From Candidatus Peregrinibacteria bacterium (GTDB lineage: Bacteria; Patescibacteriota; Gracilibacteria; CAIRYL01), in NCBI GenBank assembly GCA_016220175.1, contig JACRHZ010000078.1, positions 1-38,512 of the forward strand: DNA of 38,512 nucleotides, read 5' to 3'. A program made the translations under genes and the position numbers. Positions 1-9,000 of the stretch are shown here, one piece after another. Below the pieces are notes generated by a model. That model made no database searches. It saw only the letters and a program-made list of their open reading frames with translations, and had not been told where the DNA came from. How positions within the stretch are numbered: the first letter of the stretch is position 1; each line of letters begins with the position of its first letter.

Positions 1-125
1 CAAAGTATCAGAAGAAAAAATCTATGCAGTACAAGAAAAACTCAACGACAGACCAAGAAAATCACTTCGATATCGTACTCCAAATGAAGTCATTTCTGAT
101 CTCCTCTAGGGGTGGTGCTTATAAT
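1..125 (+). mobile_element. IS30-like element, right end (truncated by window edge)
   Basis: This is the 3' end of an insertion sequence: the last 35 codons of an IS30-type transposase followed at 110-125 by a terminal inverted repeat. The repeat (gggtggtgcttataat) is the reverse complement of 38387-38402 at the other end of the window, apart from one extra g. The element lies just beyond the 3' end of dnaA. Confidence 0.8.
2..109 (+). CDS. IS30-family transposase, C-terminal fragment
   Basis: The reading frame is open from the window edge to TAG at 107-109. Its end shows the typical IS30 C-terminus: a LNDRPRK stretch, then a RYRTPNEV stretch shortly before the stop. In this family these residues close the DDE catalytic domain. 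The N-terminal part is outside the window. The same family starts at 38438, so both may be copies of one IS. The family call is confident; which copy it belongs to cannot be known here. Confidence 0.8.
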   Translation, partial: KVSEEKIYAVQEKLNDRPRKSLRYRTPNEVISDLL

Positions 126-155
126 CCTTGAATTTTCCATTCAATCTCGGAATTC

Positions 156-183
156 TTTGTACTTTGTATTTTGTACTTTGTAC
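156..183. repeat. Heptamer repeat locus 1
   Basis: Four consecutive 7-bp units (tttgtac, tttgtat, tttgtac, tttgtac) fill the gap between the IS30 end and the 3' end of dnaA. This belongs to the degenerate heptamer family seen at many gene ends in this window. Confidence 0.75.
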
Positions 184-186
184 TCT

Positions 187-1608
187 CTAGAACCCCATTT
201 CCTGCCGAACTGTATTCACATCCTTCCAAAACTGGGAATCTATTTTTTTATTCTTCTGCACCATATCAATGGAATGCATAACGGAAGTATGATCTCGATT
301 TCCAAAATATGTTCCAATGCGCTGAAGAGAAAATTTGAGATATTTTTTACAGAGAAACATGGCGACTTGGCGCGGAACAACATATTCTCGACTTCGAGAT
401 TTTCCGAGGACGTCGCTTTTTGTCACGGAATAGAAATCACTAATTCTTTCCACCACTTCTTCCATAGTTCGGACGTTCGATGGAGGAGGATTTTTTTCTT
501 CGTCGTATCCAACAATATCCTGATCTTTATAGAGTTTTCTCAAAATTTTCGCCACCGAGGCAACGGTTGGGTGAACGCCTTCGAATTCCTCTTGTGCCTT
601 CACCTGCTTTAAAACTCCTTCGAGCTCCCGAACCGAGTGATGGACATTGTAGGCAATAAAATTGAGAATTTCATTTTCGAGGAGAATAGACTGCTCTTGC
701 GCCTTATTTTGAAGAATCGCGAGTCGCGTTTCATAATCCGGAAAATGCACATCAACCACCATTCCCATCGCAAATCTGCTCTTCAAGCGATCTTCCGTAA
801 GCTCGAGTTCTGAAGGCGGACGATCGGAAGAAATAATAATTTGTTTTCCGGCATCGTAGAGATCATTAAATAGATGAAAAAAGATTTCCTGACTCCGATC
901 TTTCCCCGCAAAAAATTGAATATCATCGAGAATGAGGATATCAACTTTTCGATATTTTTGACGCATTTGCTCCATCTTTCTTTTTTGGAGCGCGTCTACG
1001 ATCTCATTCACAAAATTTTCTGCCGTGAGGTAAAGCACAACTTTATTCGGGTGTTTCTTCATAATTTCATTTCCAGTTCCCTGAAGAAGATGCGTTTTCC
1101 CAAGTCCTACTCCTCCGTAAATAAAGAGTGGATTATATTCTCCTCCGGGAGCTCCAGAAACGGCTTTACAGGCTGCAAATGTTATTCTGTTCTCTGATCC
1201 AACAACAAAATTTTGAAGTAAATATTTTGGTTGAATCATTTTGCTCACGATTTCATTATCAATTTTTACCTCAGCACGATTGGGAAGTTTCCGAATTTTT
1301 GTTTTTTCAGATGGAAAAAGCTCAAGAACATTCACTGCCCGTTCATCCTTTTCATCCTCTAATTTTCCATCAACTTGAAATTCCACTGAAGTTGCACTTT
1401 GAAAAAACTTTTGAGCCGCTTGCAGTATTTTTTTTGCTGAATTCTGAACATGCCAAGAACGAAAAAACTCACGAGGAATACCAATCGTAATAACGCCTGA
1501 TTCACAAGAAAGAAGCGCGGTTCGCTGAAACCATGTGATCATATTCGCCCGACTAATTTCTTCGGAAAGCGTATGTAAAATAGCTTCCCATGTTTCTCTG
1601 AGGTCCAT
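187..1608 (-). CDS. dnaA: Chromosomal replication initiator protein DnaA
   Basis: DnaA is the AAA+ ATPase that binds DnaA boxes and opens the replication origin. The 473-residue length is normal. Domain I is at about 1-85, with a variable linker to about 120. The AAA+ domain has Walker A GGVGLGKT at 165-172 and Walker B ILILDD around 224-229, followed by a DRLKSRF stretch. Domain IV ends with the DnaA-box-binding signature RDHTSVMHS at about 438-446. The ATG start is preceded by an AT-rich stretch without a Shine-Dalgarno motif. No DnaA-box cluster is visible on either side, so the origin is probably not next to this gene. An IS30 copy abuts its 3' side. Confidence 0.97.
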   Translation of the reverse strand: MDLRETWEAILHTLSEEISRANMITWFQRTALLSCESGVITIGIPREFFRSWHVQNSAKKILQAAQKFFQSATSVEFQVDGKLEDEKDERAVNVLELFPSEKTKIRKLPNRAEVKIDNEIVSKMIQPKYLLQNFVVGSENRITFAACKAVSGAPGGEYNPLFIYGGVGLGKTHLLQGTGNEIMKKHPNKVVLYLTAENFVNEIVDALQKRKMEQMRQKYRKVDILILDDIQFFAGKDRSQEIFFHLFNDLYDAGKQIIISSDRPPSELELTEDRLKSRFAMGMVVDVHFPDYETRLAILQNKAQEQSILLENEILNFIAYNVHHSVRELEGVLKQVKAQEEFEGVHPTVASVAKILRKLYKDQDIVGYDEEKNPPPSNVRTMEEVVERISDFYSVTKSDVLGKSRSREYVVPRQVAMFLCKKYLKFSLQRIGTYFGNRDHTSVMHSIDMVQKNKKIDSQFWKDVNTVRQEMGF

Positions 1609-1669
1609 AGTAAAATCCGTTGGGGCTTGGAGAGTAGCAGAAAGTTGGAAACAAGAAAAGAGTATGTGT

Positions 1670-3916
1670 TCATTTCACGGTTTTTCCCTTTTTTATCCTC
1701 TTTGAAGCCCTTCTCTTTGGGATTTTTTGAACAATAAAGGCAACTTTTTCTTTAAAACTTTTCTTTTTCTTATGGTGGAGAAATTGAAATTTCAAAATGA
1801 AAATAATAGTCAGAAGGATAGCAACAATGAGAATGAGAAATATATTTAAAGGATTTAAGGAAGAACAGATTGGGGATGTTTGATTTTGATTCGATGACTC
1901 CTGATTCGGACAATTTATTATTTCCTTTTGAAGGATTCCTTCTGTCGGAATAATTGAAAATTCTCCTGAAGCGGCAGTGCTATTTGATGCCTTATCAAAC
2001 GCGTCTATAGTGATGGTATGGCTTCCAACCGATTGTTTTGGAAGGACGAATGGTTTCTCTGGATCTATTTCTTCAGGACTTATGGTAAGAACATCTCCGC
2101 CATCAATGGAAAGTTCATAATGGTCAATTCCAGAAGTGGCGTCAGTTGTGCTAAAAATGACCAGTGTGTAGGGATTTATACTGGCTCCTCCTTCGGGAAA
2201 AGTGAGAGAAAACGGAAGTGGTGGTGTTTTATCGATTTGGATTTTAAAATGTCCTGTTGGTCCCCATCCCTGATCATTCTTGTATCTGGCATGAAAATAC
2301 CAAATTCCATCTTCAAGATTTTTATAACTCTCAGAAGCAATTACTTTTTCCGAAATCGCGTCGACTTCACTGTTCGGAATATGATCCATGGCATAGCTCA
2401 TTCCCGTTGCTTCAGGGAGATGATTGATATTGAGTACAATAGGATCTTCTGCCCGTGAAGACCATGGATTTTGCTCTGGCTTATTTGGGGAAGTAATGAT
2501 TGGAGCTGGTGGTTTTTCTGGAGGAGGTTCGGTCACCGTAAAAGAAGCACTCCCGAGTCCGCTCAAAATATTCGTTCCTTGCCCATCATTCGCGAGAACG
2601 AGACCAGAAGCAAAACTTACTGTTCCATTTCCGGCAGAGACGGCTTTCCCAGAAATTGTCAGAATTTTCCCCGAGCCACCAGTGTAGCCCGGATTTAAGA
2701 CCACGCCTTCGTATGAAACAGTATTTCCTGAAAAGGAAGGTTCCCGTGCCCACAAGTTCATAATCGAACCACTTTTGGACACGCTCGTCACTTGGAGGAC
2801 ATCAGGAAATTGTATCGTTCCTGAAGCAGCATTCATAGCCTGATCACTACTCGAAACAAAGACCGAAACAGAAAAAGTTTGCCCAATAACATACGTCCCT
2901 GAACTCGGTGAAAGCGAAAGACTTGCGGCAGAAGCAGATCCTGCTCCAGAGAAAACCGCCATTCCCAAGAGAATTCCGAACAGAACAAGATGATGTGCGA
3001 GTCTTTTTGGTTTTTTTTGGAACATTGCCCACATCACAAAAGTCAAAAATCCTACTCCCAGAAATATAGCCCATATCACTGGATTTTGATACCAGAAAAG
3101 TTTGTGAGAACTTGGTAAAAATGCAATTCTCTCATTTGCCGCCTTATCTACTGCTTTCACAGAAATATCACTCGTAAGATCTTGGTTTTGGAGGAGATAG
3201 GGGCTTTCAGTTTCTACAAAGGCAGCTTTACCAAAAGAAGTACTTTCCTTCACTTCATAATGATCAATCCCCGAATTCTTATCTTGAGTCGCGAAAACGA
3301 GGAACCATTTCCCTTCAAAAAGTGATGGATCCTCACTGATTTCTGGAGTGAAAATTTCGGGAGGATCAACATCAAAAGGAGGAAAGTATGGAATAATGGA
3401 TATTTCTTCAGAAACATTGAGAAGCAGAGGGGCTACTCTGATCTTTGTTTCGGAACCTTCTCCATTATTGAGAAGAACTCGTTCATCTTTTGTGGTGATA
3501 TTGATATTTCCAACATCTTTCGCTTCGAAAACGAAAGAGAAGAGATATCCTCTTGGCGTATTTACTCCACCTGGAACAATCCCACTAAATTGGACTTCAC
3601 AAAAATTTTCGCATTTTTCTGGAACAGTTGGAGAAAGAATCCAAAAATTGATGAGAGAATCGCCATCCAGAATTTTTTGGAGCTGCAGAGAAGGCGGATA
3701 TTCCACTTTCCCTTCAATTGCGTTGATGACTTCGCCTTCAGTATTCAGAAAAACTCCCACCTCAAAAATTTGGTTCTTTCCAATATTTTGAGACTGAGTC
3801 CCAAAGAAAAACTCACTGGCGGCAACAGGAGAAAAAAAGGAAAAAAATAAAATTAACACAAAAATTCCTTTTGCAAATATTTTTTGATACCGTGCGACGT
3901 TCAAAGAAAATTCCAT
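1670..3916 (-). CDS. Tandem-cohesin membrane protein with internal signal-peptide-like segment
   Basis: This 748-residue envelope protein looks like two similar proteins joined in frame. The first half has an N-terminal signal/TM (about 15-33), a cohesin-like domain (about 35-165), an Ig-like region containing SGIDHYE (about 185-268), a TM (about 278-298) and basic KKPKR. The second half begins with another signal-like segment ending in ASA (about 306-330), then a cohesin-like domain (about 332-460), a proline-rich linker, an Ig-like region again with SGIDHYE, a TM (about 690-712) and a very basic cytoplasmic tail. Cohesins bind dockerins, and a dockerin protein is encoded directly upstream on the same strand. 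Cleavage after ASA could release two proteins; that is inference. Cohesin assignment rests on the NLWAREPSFSG and VVLNPG style motifs in copy two; copy one is more diverged. Confidence 0.75.
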   Translation of the reverse strand: MEFSLNVARYQKIFAKGIFVLILFFSFFSPVAASEFFFGTQSQNIGKNQIFEVGVFLNTEGEVINAIEGKVEYPPSLQLQKILDGDSLINFWILSPTVPEKCENFCEVQFSGIVPGGVNTPRGYLFSFVFEAKDVGNINITTKDERVLLNNGEGSETKIRVAPLLLNVSEEISIIPYFPPFDVDPPEIFTPEISEDPSLFEGKWFLVFATQDKNSGIDHYEVKESTSFGKAAFVETESPYLLQNQDLTSDISVKAVDKAANERIAFLPSSHKLFWYQNPVIWAIFLGVGFLTFVMWAMFQKKPKRLAHHLVLFGILLGMAVFSGAGSASAASLSLSPSSGTYVIGQTFSVSVFVSSSDQAMNAASGTIQFPDVLQVTSVSKSGSIMNLWAREPSFSGNTVSYEGVVLNPGYTGGSGKILTISGKAVSAGNGTVSFASGLVLANDGQGTNILSGLGSASFTVTEPPPEKPPAPIITSPNKPEQNPWSSRAEDPIVLNINHLPEATGMSYAMDHIPNSEVDAISEKVIASESYKNLEDGIWYFHARYKNDQGWGPTGHFKIQIDKTPPLPFSLTFPEGGASINPYTLVIFSTTDATSGIDHYELSIDGGDVLTISPEEIDPEKPFVLPKQSVGSHTITIDAFDKASNSTAASGEFSIIPTEGILQKEIINCPNQESSNQNQTSPICSSLNPLNIFLILIVAILLTIIFILKFQFLHHKKKKSFKEKVAFIVQKIPKRRASKRIKKGKTVK

Positions 3917-3925
3917 ATGGAGCTT

Positions 3926-3974
3926 AAAAATTAGAAATTAAGATTTATTTGGAAATTAAAAATTCCTGAAATTG
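3926..3974. repeat. Heptamer repeat locus 2
   Basis: A degenerate AT-rich 7-bp periodic run (aaaaatt, agaaatt, aagattt and so on) lies between the dockerin gene and the start of the tandem-cohesin gene. The periodicity is weaker than at most other loci. Confidence 0.5.
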
Positions 3975-4003
3975 CACTAATTCGTAAACAATTATGAAAA
4001 AAA

Positions 4004-5386
4004 TCATCCCGTCCAGTAAAAAGCCATGATACTGAAATCCACGAGATCGACCTTCCCGTCGCCATTCAATTCCATTTCTTCGATCTGGAGAAACTCTCCA
4101 TCGACTGTTCTCCCATACCAAAAACCAGTAATAGAAAAATCGACGAGGTTTACTTTTCCGTCGCAATTCACGTCTGCTTTGCCACATGTTTCCTCTTCTT
4201 TCGGAAGAGTTTTGTCCCCAACGAAAAAACTTACTGATTTCCCAAAAGGCGTTACTTCCTGTTTCAGACGAGCTTTTGCTTTCGTCAGATGCTCACCCTC
4301 CTCTAGGACAGACGTATCAAAATCATAGAGATATACTCCTGAGTTATCCGAAACTGTACTTTCTAAAAAAGGTTCGTCAGAGTTTACTGCAATAGTGATT
4401 TTTGCGTTCGGGATGCTCTGACCAAATATGGCGATATCTTCACCTTTCTCTACTTCGGACTTATCCATGCTGATAGTTGGGGAAAGAAAAATTCCAGAAA
4501 TGGTGGTAGCGGCGCCGGCGTTGATGCTCATAGAAAACGTAAATGGTTCGGAAAGAAGTCCTTTACTATCTTCTGTAAAGATAGAAAAATTATAAGTTCC
4601 CGCAGAAATTCTGAGGAGTGAAACGGAAAATTCTCCGTTAGGACCAGCAATACTCATGATCGCTTTTTGTCCGTCTTTGAGAACAGTAACTCTGCTGAGT
4701 GGATATGCTCGTCCGAGAAAAATGACTCCAGTAGAAATATCATTTGCATTTGGATTCGGATTTGTTGGATTTGAAGGAGTGGAAGGCACGGTACTACTGC
4801 TACTTCCACCACCTCCACTTCCACCAGAAGCCGGTGGAATCTGTGGCGGCTGAACTGGCGCTACTGGAGCGCCAGAAACTTCTGCTGATTCCGAAAGACT
4901 TTCTCCGCCTGCCTGAGCTCTTACAATAAAATAATAAGTCGTTCCATTGGTGAGATTACTTTTCACAAAAGCTACAACATTTCCCACCGATTCAAAAGTG
5001 TATGGACCGCCAGGATTTGTTGCAATTCCCACGAGATAATTACTCACGTTTCCGAGTGTTCCCGTTGAAGGAGACCATGCCAGAGAAACACTTCCATTTC
5101 CCGGAGTTGCAGTAATGACCGAAGATGATGCTGTGGGGAAAAAGAGGAAACCTGTTCTTTGAACAAATGTTTCACTTGTTGCTTCACCGGAAGGGAGTTG
5201 TCCTGAACTGCTAAAATACTGGAAAGTTTCTGTACTTGACCTTCCTCCTTCGAGAGCGACTACTGAATCCTTTAGAACAAAACTCGGACTCAAATATTCA
5301 TCTGCTCTTACTGCTACAGAAGTCGCTAAGACAAAAGTTATTAGAAAAAAGCACGAAAGAATGATGGAGTATTTCCGAATGCTCAT
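4004..5386 (-). CDS. Secreted dockerin-domain protein with FN3-like domain
   Basis: This is a 460-residue exported protein. It has an N-terminal signal peptide (about 6-27) and a conserved N-terminal region. A fibronectin-III-like domain follows (about 93-175), then a Gly/Ser/Pro/Asn-rich linker (about 180-215) and two beta-sandwich-like regions. The last 60 residues form a type-I-like dockerin. It has two calcium loops, DVNCDGKVNLVDF and ELNGDGKVDLVDF, each followed by a short helix (SITGFWYG and SIMAFYWTG). Dockerins dock onto cohesins, and the next gene downstream (87 bp away, same strand) carries two cohesin-like domains, so the pair may assemble on the surface. There is no catalytic domain, so this is not a cellulosomal enzyme. 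The dockerin call is strong; the partner is inferred. Confidence 0.85.
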   Translation of the reverse strand: MSIRKYSIILSCFFLITFVLATSVAVRADEYLSPSFVLKDSVVALEGGRSSTETFQYFSSSGQLPSGEATSETFVQRTGFLFFPTASSSVITATPGNGSVSLAWSPSTGTLGNVSNYLVGIATNPGGPYTFESVGNVVAFVKSNLTNGTTYYFIVRAQAGGESLSESAEVSGAPVAPVQPPQIPPASGGSGGGGSSSSTVPSTPSNPTNPNPNANDISTGVIFLGRAYPLSRVTVLKDGQKAIMSIAGPNGEFSVSLLRISAGTYNFSIFTEDSKGLLSEPFTFSMSINAGAATTISGIFLSPTISMDKSEVEKGEDIAIFGQSIPNAKITIAVNSDEPFLESTVSDNSGVYLYDFDTSVLEEGEHLTKAKARLKQEVTPFGKSVSFFVGDKTLPKEEETCGKADVNCDGKVNLVDFSITGFWYGRTVDGEFLQIEEMELNGDGKVDLVDFSIMAFYWTG

Positions 5387-5432
5387 TATTTCTCAAAATT
5401 TTTAAGCAAAATTTTCACCGCTGAATGAGGAT

Positions 5433-5852
5433 CTACTCTTTTGGTGGCGTTACTTTATCCGTTGGCACATTTCCATCAGGCGTAACAGGAGTCTTGGACG
5501 CTGCATCTCCAATATTCACTGGAGCCACTTCTACAATTTTTTTTGCTGATGGATCATAGAGGTATGCTTTTTTTGCTGCTTGATAAATGAGGACTTTAAA
5601 TCCTTCTTTTGCATTCGCAAAGAATGTTTGTTCTTTGAGAGCTTCCGGCTTCGTCACGGTGGCGATGACGGGGTCTTCACCTGCCGGGAGAACAATAACT
5701 TTTCCTACTTCTACCACCAATGCTTTTAATTCTTCTTGTGCAACTTTTTGAGGATTCGTTTTCAGTTCAGAAAGTTGTTTTTGAAAATAGACATTGAAGC
5801 CAATGCTTCCAGCAAGAAGGACAAAAACTAAAAAGAGGGAAAATTTTTTCAT
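5433..5852 (-). CDS. Small membrane-anchored CPR-type conserved protein
   Basis: This is a 139-residue protein with one N-terminal membrane anchor or signal segment (about 4-24). A short predicted coiled region follows (KQLSELK...AQEELKALV). A conserved core runs about 45-115 and contains KVIVLPAGEDPVIATVT and a FKVLIYQAAKKAYLYDP stretch. The tail is rich in Pro/Thr/Lys. I recognise this as a type of uncharacterised single-pass protein common in CPR genomes; its function is unknown to me. It sits between the giant surface protein and the dockerin gene on the same strand, which suggests an envelope role. A small hairpin and T-tract lie just upstream. Confidence 0.7.
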   Translation of the reverse strand: MKKFSLFLVFVLLAGSIGFNVYFQKQLSELKTNPQKVAQEELKALVVEVGKVIVLPAGEDPVIATVTKPEALKEQTFFANAKEGFKVLIYQAAKKAYLYDPSAKKIVEVAPVNIGDAASKTPVTPDGNVPTDKVTPPKE

Positions 5853-5882
5853 AGACTTTTTTTTATAAAAAAAGAAATGTTC

Positions 5883-5899
5883 GGTGCAAATTTAGCACC
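5883..5899 (-). terminator. Possible hairpin terminator/attenuator upstream of the small membrane protein
   Basis: Inverted repeat ggtgc-N7-gcacc. Read on the minus strand, it is followed within about 9 nt by a run of seven T, which resembles a short rho-independent terminator. The stem is only 5-6 bp, so this is tentative. It lies between the giant gene and the 139-residue gene. Confidence 0.4.
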
Positions 5900-5930
5900 C
5901 GTTCATTTTCTTCACAAGACAAATTAAAAC

Positions 5931-6020
5931 GAAGAGCTAAAAGCGAATAGCGAAAAATTAAGAGCAAAGAAGCGCAGAAAAATCTATTTCCCGATTTTAG
6001 TTCTTAGCTTCTAGCTCTTC
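5931..6020. repeat. Heptamer repeat locus 3 (inverted pair) at the end of the giant gene
   Basis: Heptamers at 5931-5972 (gaagagc, taaaagc, gaatagc ...) face heptamers at 5993-6020 (gatttta, gttctta, gcttcta, gctcttc). The outer units are perfect inverses (gaagagc/gctcttc), so the transcript of the giant gene could fold into a long hairpin just past its stop codon. On the minus strand the stem is followed by a short T-rich stretch. Confidence 0.75.
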
Positions 6021-6022
6021 AC

Positions 6023-9000
6023 TTAGAGCTCTGGAGATTCAGCAGGAGGAGATGTAAACGGAGTTTCAGGTTCGAGCATTGGAGGAACTGGCTCTTCAGT
6101 CGGAACTTCCGATTCCACTGGCGACGTTTCCTCAACTGGAATTTCGGGAGGAATGTTCGGTGAAGACGAGAGAAGATTTTCATTTTCTAATTGCGGAGGT
6201 TCGGATGGAGTACTCGGTTCTCCTTCAGGAATTTCAGGAGGTGATTCCTCTGAAGAAACTGGTGGTGGTTCGGTTGTTTCTGGAGGCTGAGAAGGAGGTA
6301 CTTCCTGCGGATGTTCGCTCTCGAGAGTCACCTCCCCAGAAGTGACCTCATCTTCGGGCGGAGGTTCACTCGCGTTTGCATAAGTTTCTTCGCTCATTTC
6401 CGTTCGCGCATTTTTTACTGCGAGGGCAATCCAGCTGAACCGAACATCAGAAGTTGTTGGTTTATTCAGAAGTATCGTAAATCCTTTGGAATGTATTCGA
6501 GTTACGATAAATCGGAGATCGCTCGTGAGGAGCATCTGTTCCAATGTTTCTTGAAGCGCATGATCTTCAGTGTCGGTCATCGCGATAGATGCCGTAACTA
6601 CCGGCGGATCCAAATATTCTTTTTCAAAGGGTATTTCTACTTGAGAAGCGTCCTTCTGAATAACGGCGAATCCAGCAGTATCTGCATTGAAATATGGTCG
6701 TCCAATAAGGTTTGTATCGGTCATCAGATTCAAGAAATCCCCAATACCACTAATCGTATTCACTACAAGACCGCCAGAAAGAGTCGTATTTCCCGTTACC
6801 GATAAACTCTGAGAAACGGAGAGTTCACTCAAATTCACTCCAGTTCCATTTTCCAAAGCAGTAATACGTGATTCGAGTCCATCTAACCTCAGTGACTCTG
6901 CATCGAAATTTGTTTGCAATGTCGTAGTTGTCTCACTCAGCGTTGTGAGTCCCTCGATAGTGGCAAAATTTGGCGTTTGAAATTCCAGCGCGGTAATTCT
7001 CGTATCGAGTCCTACTGATGTGTCACTCAGACCTTGAATAAGCGTCGCGAGAGATTCCACACTTTCTGGAGTCGCCCATGTTTGGTATGAGGTCAGACCG
7101 TCAACGGTACTCGATATTTTCGAAATCTTTTCCGTAATAATTTCCAGACCATCAATGGATTTCGCGCTCACTTTTTCTGCGGTTACTTCTCCAGCGAAAA
7201 AGGCATTTCCAAGAGCATCGAAAGTAATAACCGGTGTTCTTGTTTCATTATTTGGTGAATCATCTGCAGAAGAAGTGAGAGATGCAATGATCAATTTTCC
7301 TTCAGGGCCGAGTCCTATGGTCAAGTCCGTTCCAGTCGCAGTTGAAAGAAGGTCAGTTGCTACTTCTCCTGCCAAAACTTTTGGGGTTATGACTTCAAGT
7401 CCCGCCACAACGCGGTCTGCCGTTATTTCTGAAAGAGCCGTATCTTCGGTATATTTTAGTCTCTCATTAACAATGTAATCCAATATTGATGTGCTCGTAT
7501 TGGTTCTTTCGTCTGCATTGAGGATCCCCTCTTCAGATCCGGAAATAAGATCTGGAACTGATGTACCATTATAGTAGGATGTTTTCACAAAAGTGAGAAC
7601 CTTCCCAACTCCCTCTCCGTCATATGATTCCATAGCGAGTCCAATGATAGCTCCTGCTTTTGTTGCTTTCATGGCAATACCGGGCTCAGAAGAAGACGTT
7701 AAGGGATCTCCGGAATTTATTGGTCCGTTTTCTGTGTTTACTTTCACCGGAATACGTCCTGCTAAAGCTACCGGATATTGCCAACCCTCACCAAAGCCGA
7801 TGGCGTCATCGAGTACGATGGCAGGATCTGTGGAAATTGCTCCAATGAGTTGAGGGTCATAGGGCTTGCTGGATTTTTGAATTCCGGCAGGTAGGCTTGG
7901 GTCATGTGTTACGATATCTCCGGCTTCGATGTGTAAATCCTTGCTGTAATAATTTTCCGCATAGTCAGCGACATTGCGTCCTTCACACCAACCATGAGAG
8001 CCAGCGAGGAAGGTGCTGGCGGAGGTTAAGAATGCTACGCTTGTAATTTGGGCCGCAGTGTTATGCCAACTTCCGCTTCCAAAGAAGTTGTCAGGACCAG
8101 TTGATGCGTCCGTACGATTTGCCCTCATCCACATACTCTTATCTGCATCAGAGAAGTTGGCTACTTGAATTTGTCCGTGCCAAGACTCCGTATCGGTGGT
8201 ATCAAGCACGATCTGAGCTTGCGCAAGACCTTGTGTTTCAACGAAGGCAGTGGCGATATTATAGTTGAGTTGGTAATCATAGTTATTCCCAGAATCGCCG
8301 TTAAATCGGAGATAGGTTATTGCAGTAGCAGTATTCCCCTTCGTTGACACATAGCAATTCATAAATTCCCTGGCCGCAACATTGAGAGTAATAGTATTAG
8401 CGGCGCCACCTAATGTACTTTCCGCTAAAAGATCCATATGACCAGCACCGCAACCTGTACAAGATGCAACCGTGAGAACACCCGCGTTGGTAATACTCCA
8501 TTGATCTCCAGTGATAGCGACATCATCGAGCGCCGATCCGATGTTAATAGTATCTTTTGTGGTGTTATCAGTCCCGATATTAAATGTGTTTCCCGCAGTG
8601 CCCGTACCGATGGCGATTGTTTTCGCATTGTTTCCGGTTCCCAAATTTACATTTCCTGTCGTGCCGGAATCGAGAGTGAGAGCATTGGTCGTTGCGGATT
8701 TAATGGTAAGAGCTCCAGAATCAGCGATATTGTTGGTAGTAAAGGTCAGAGAACCGAGAACACTGCCGGATGCAAAAGTAGGAGTAGAAGTCGTTAAAAC
8801 ATTTTGATCCATTGCGTAAAGTTCATAAGCGCCTTGACCAGTATTGAGAGTGATACCAGTGATAGCGCCAGCACCAGTTACTTTAAAGACAGAGGAAGGA
8901 GTATCAATAAAATCAGTAAACCCACCGCCAGCAGAGATGAAGAGAATCCCATCAGCAATGACATCATCGGCGTCAGAGTTATCAATAGCGAGGAGAGCGG

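Noticed and set aside
874-1490. Plus-strand ORFs inside dnaA
   Set aside because: They are shadow frames of dnaA with no recognisable domain.
1609-1669. oriC next to dnaA
   Set aside because: The gap is 61 bp and has no DnaA-box cluster or AT-rich unwinding repeat.
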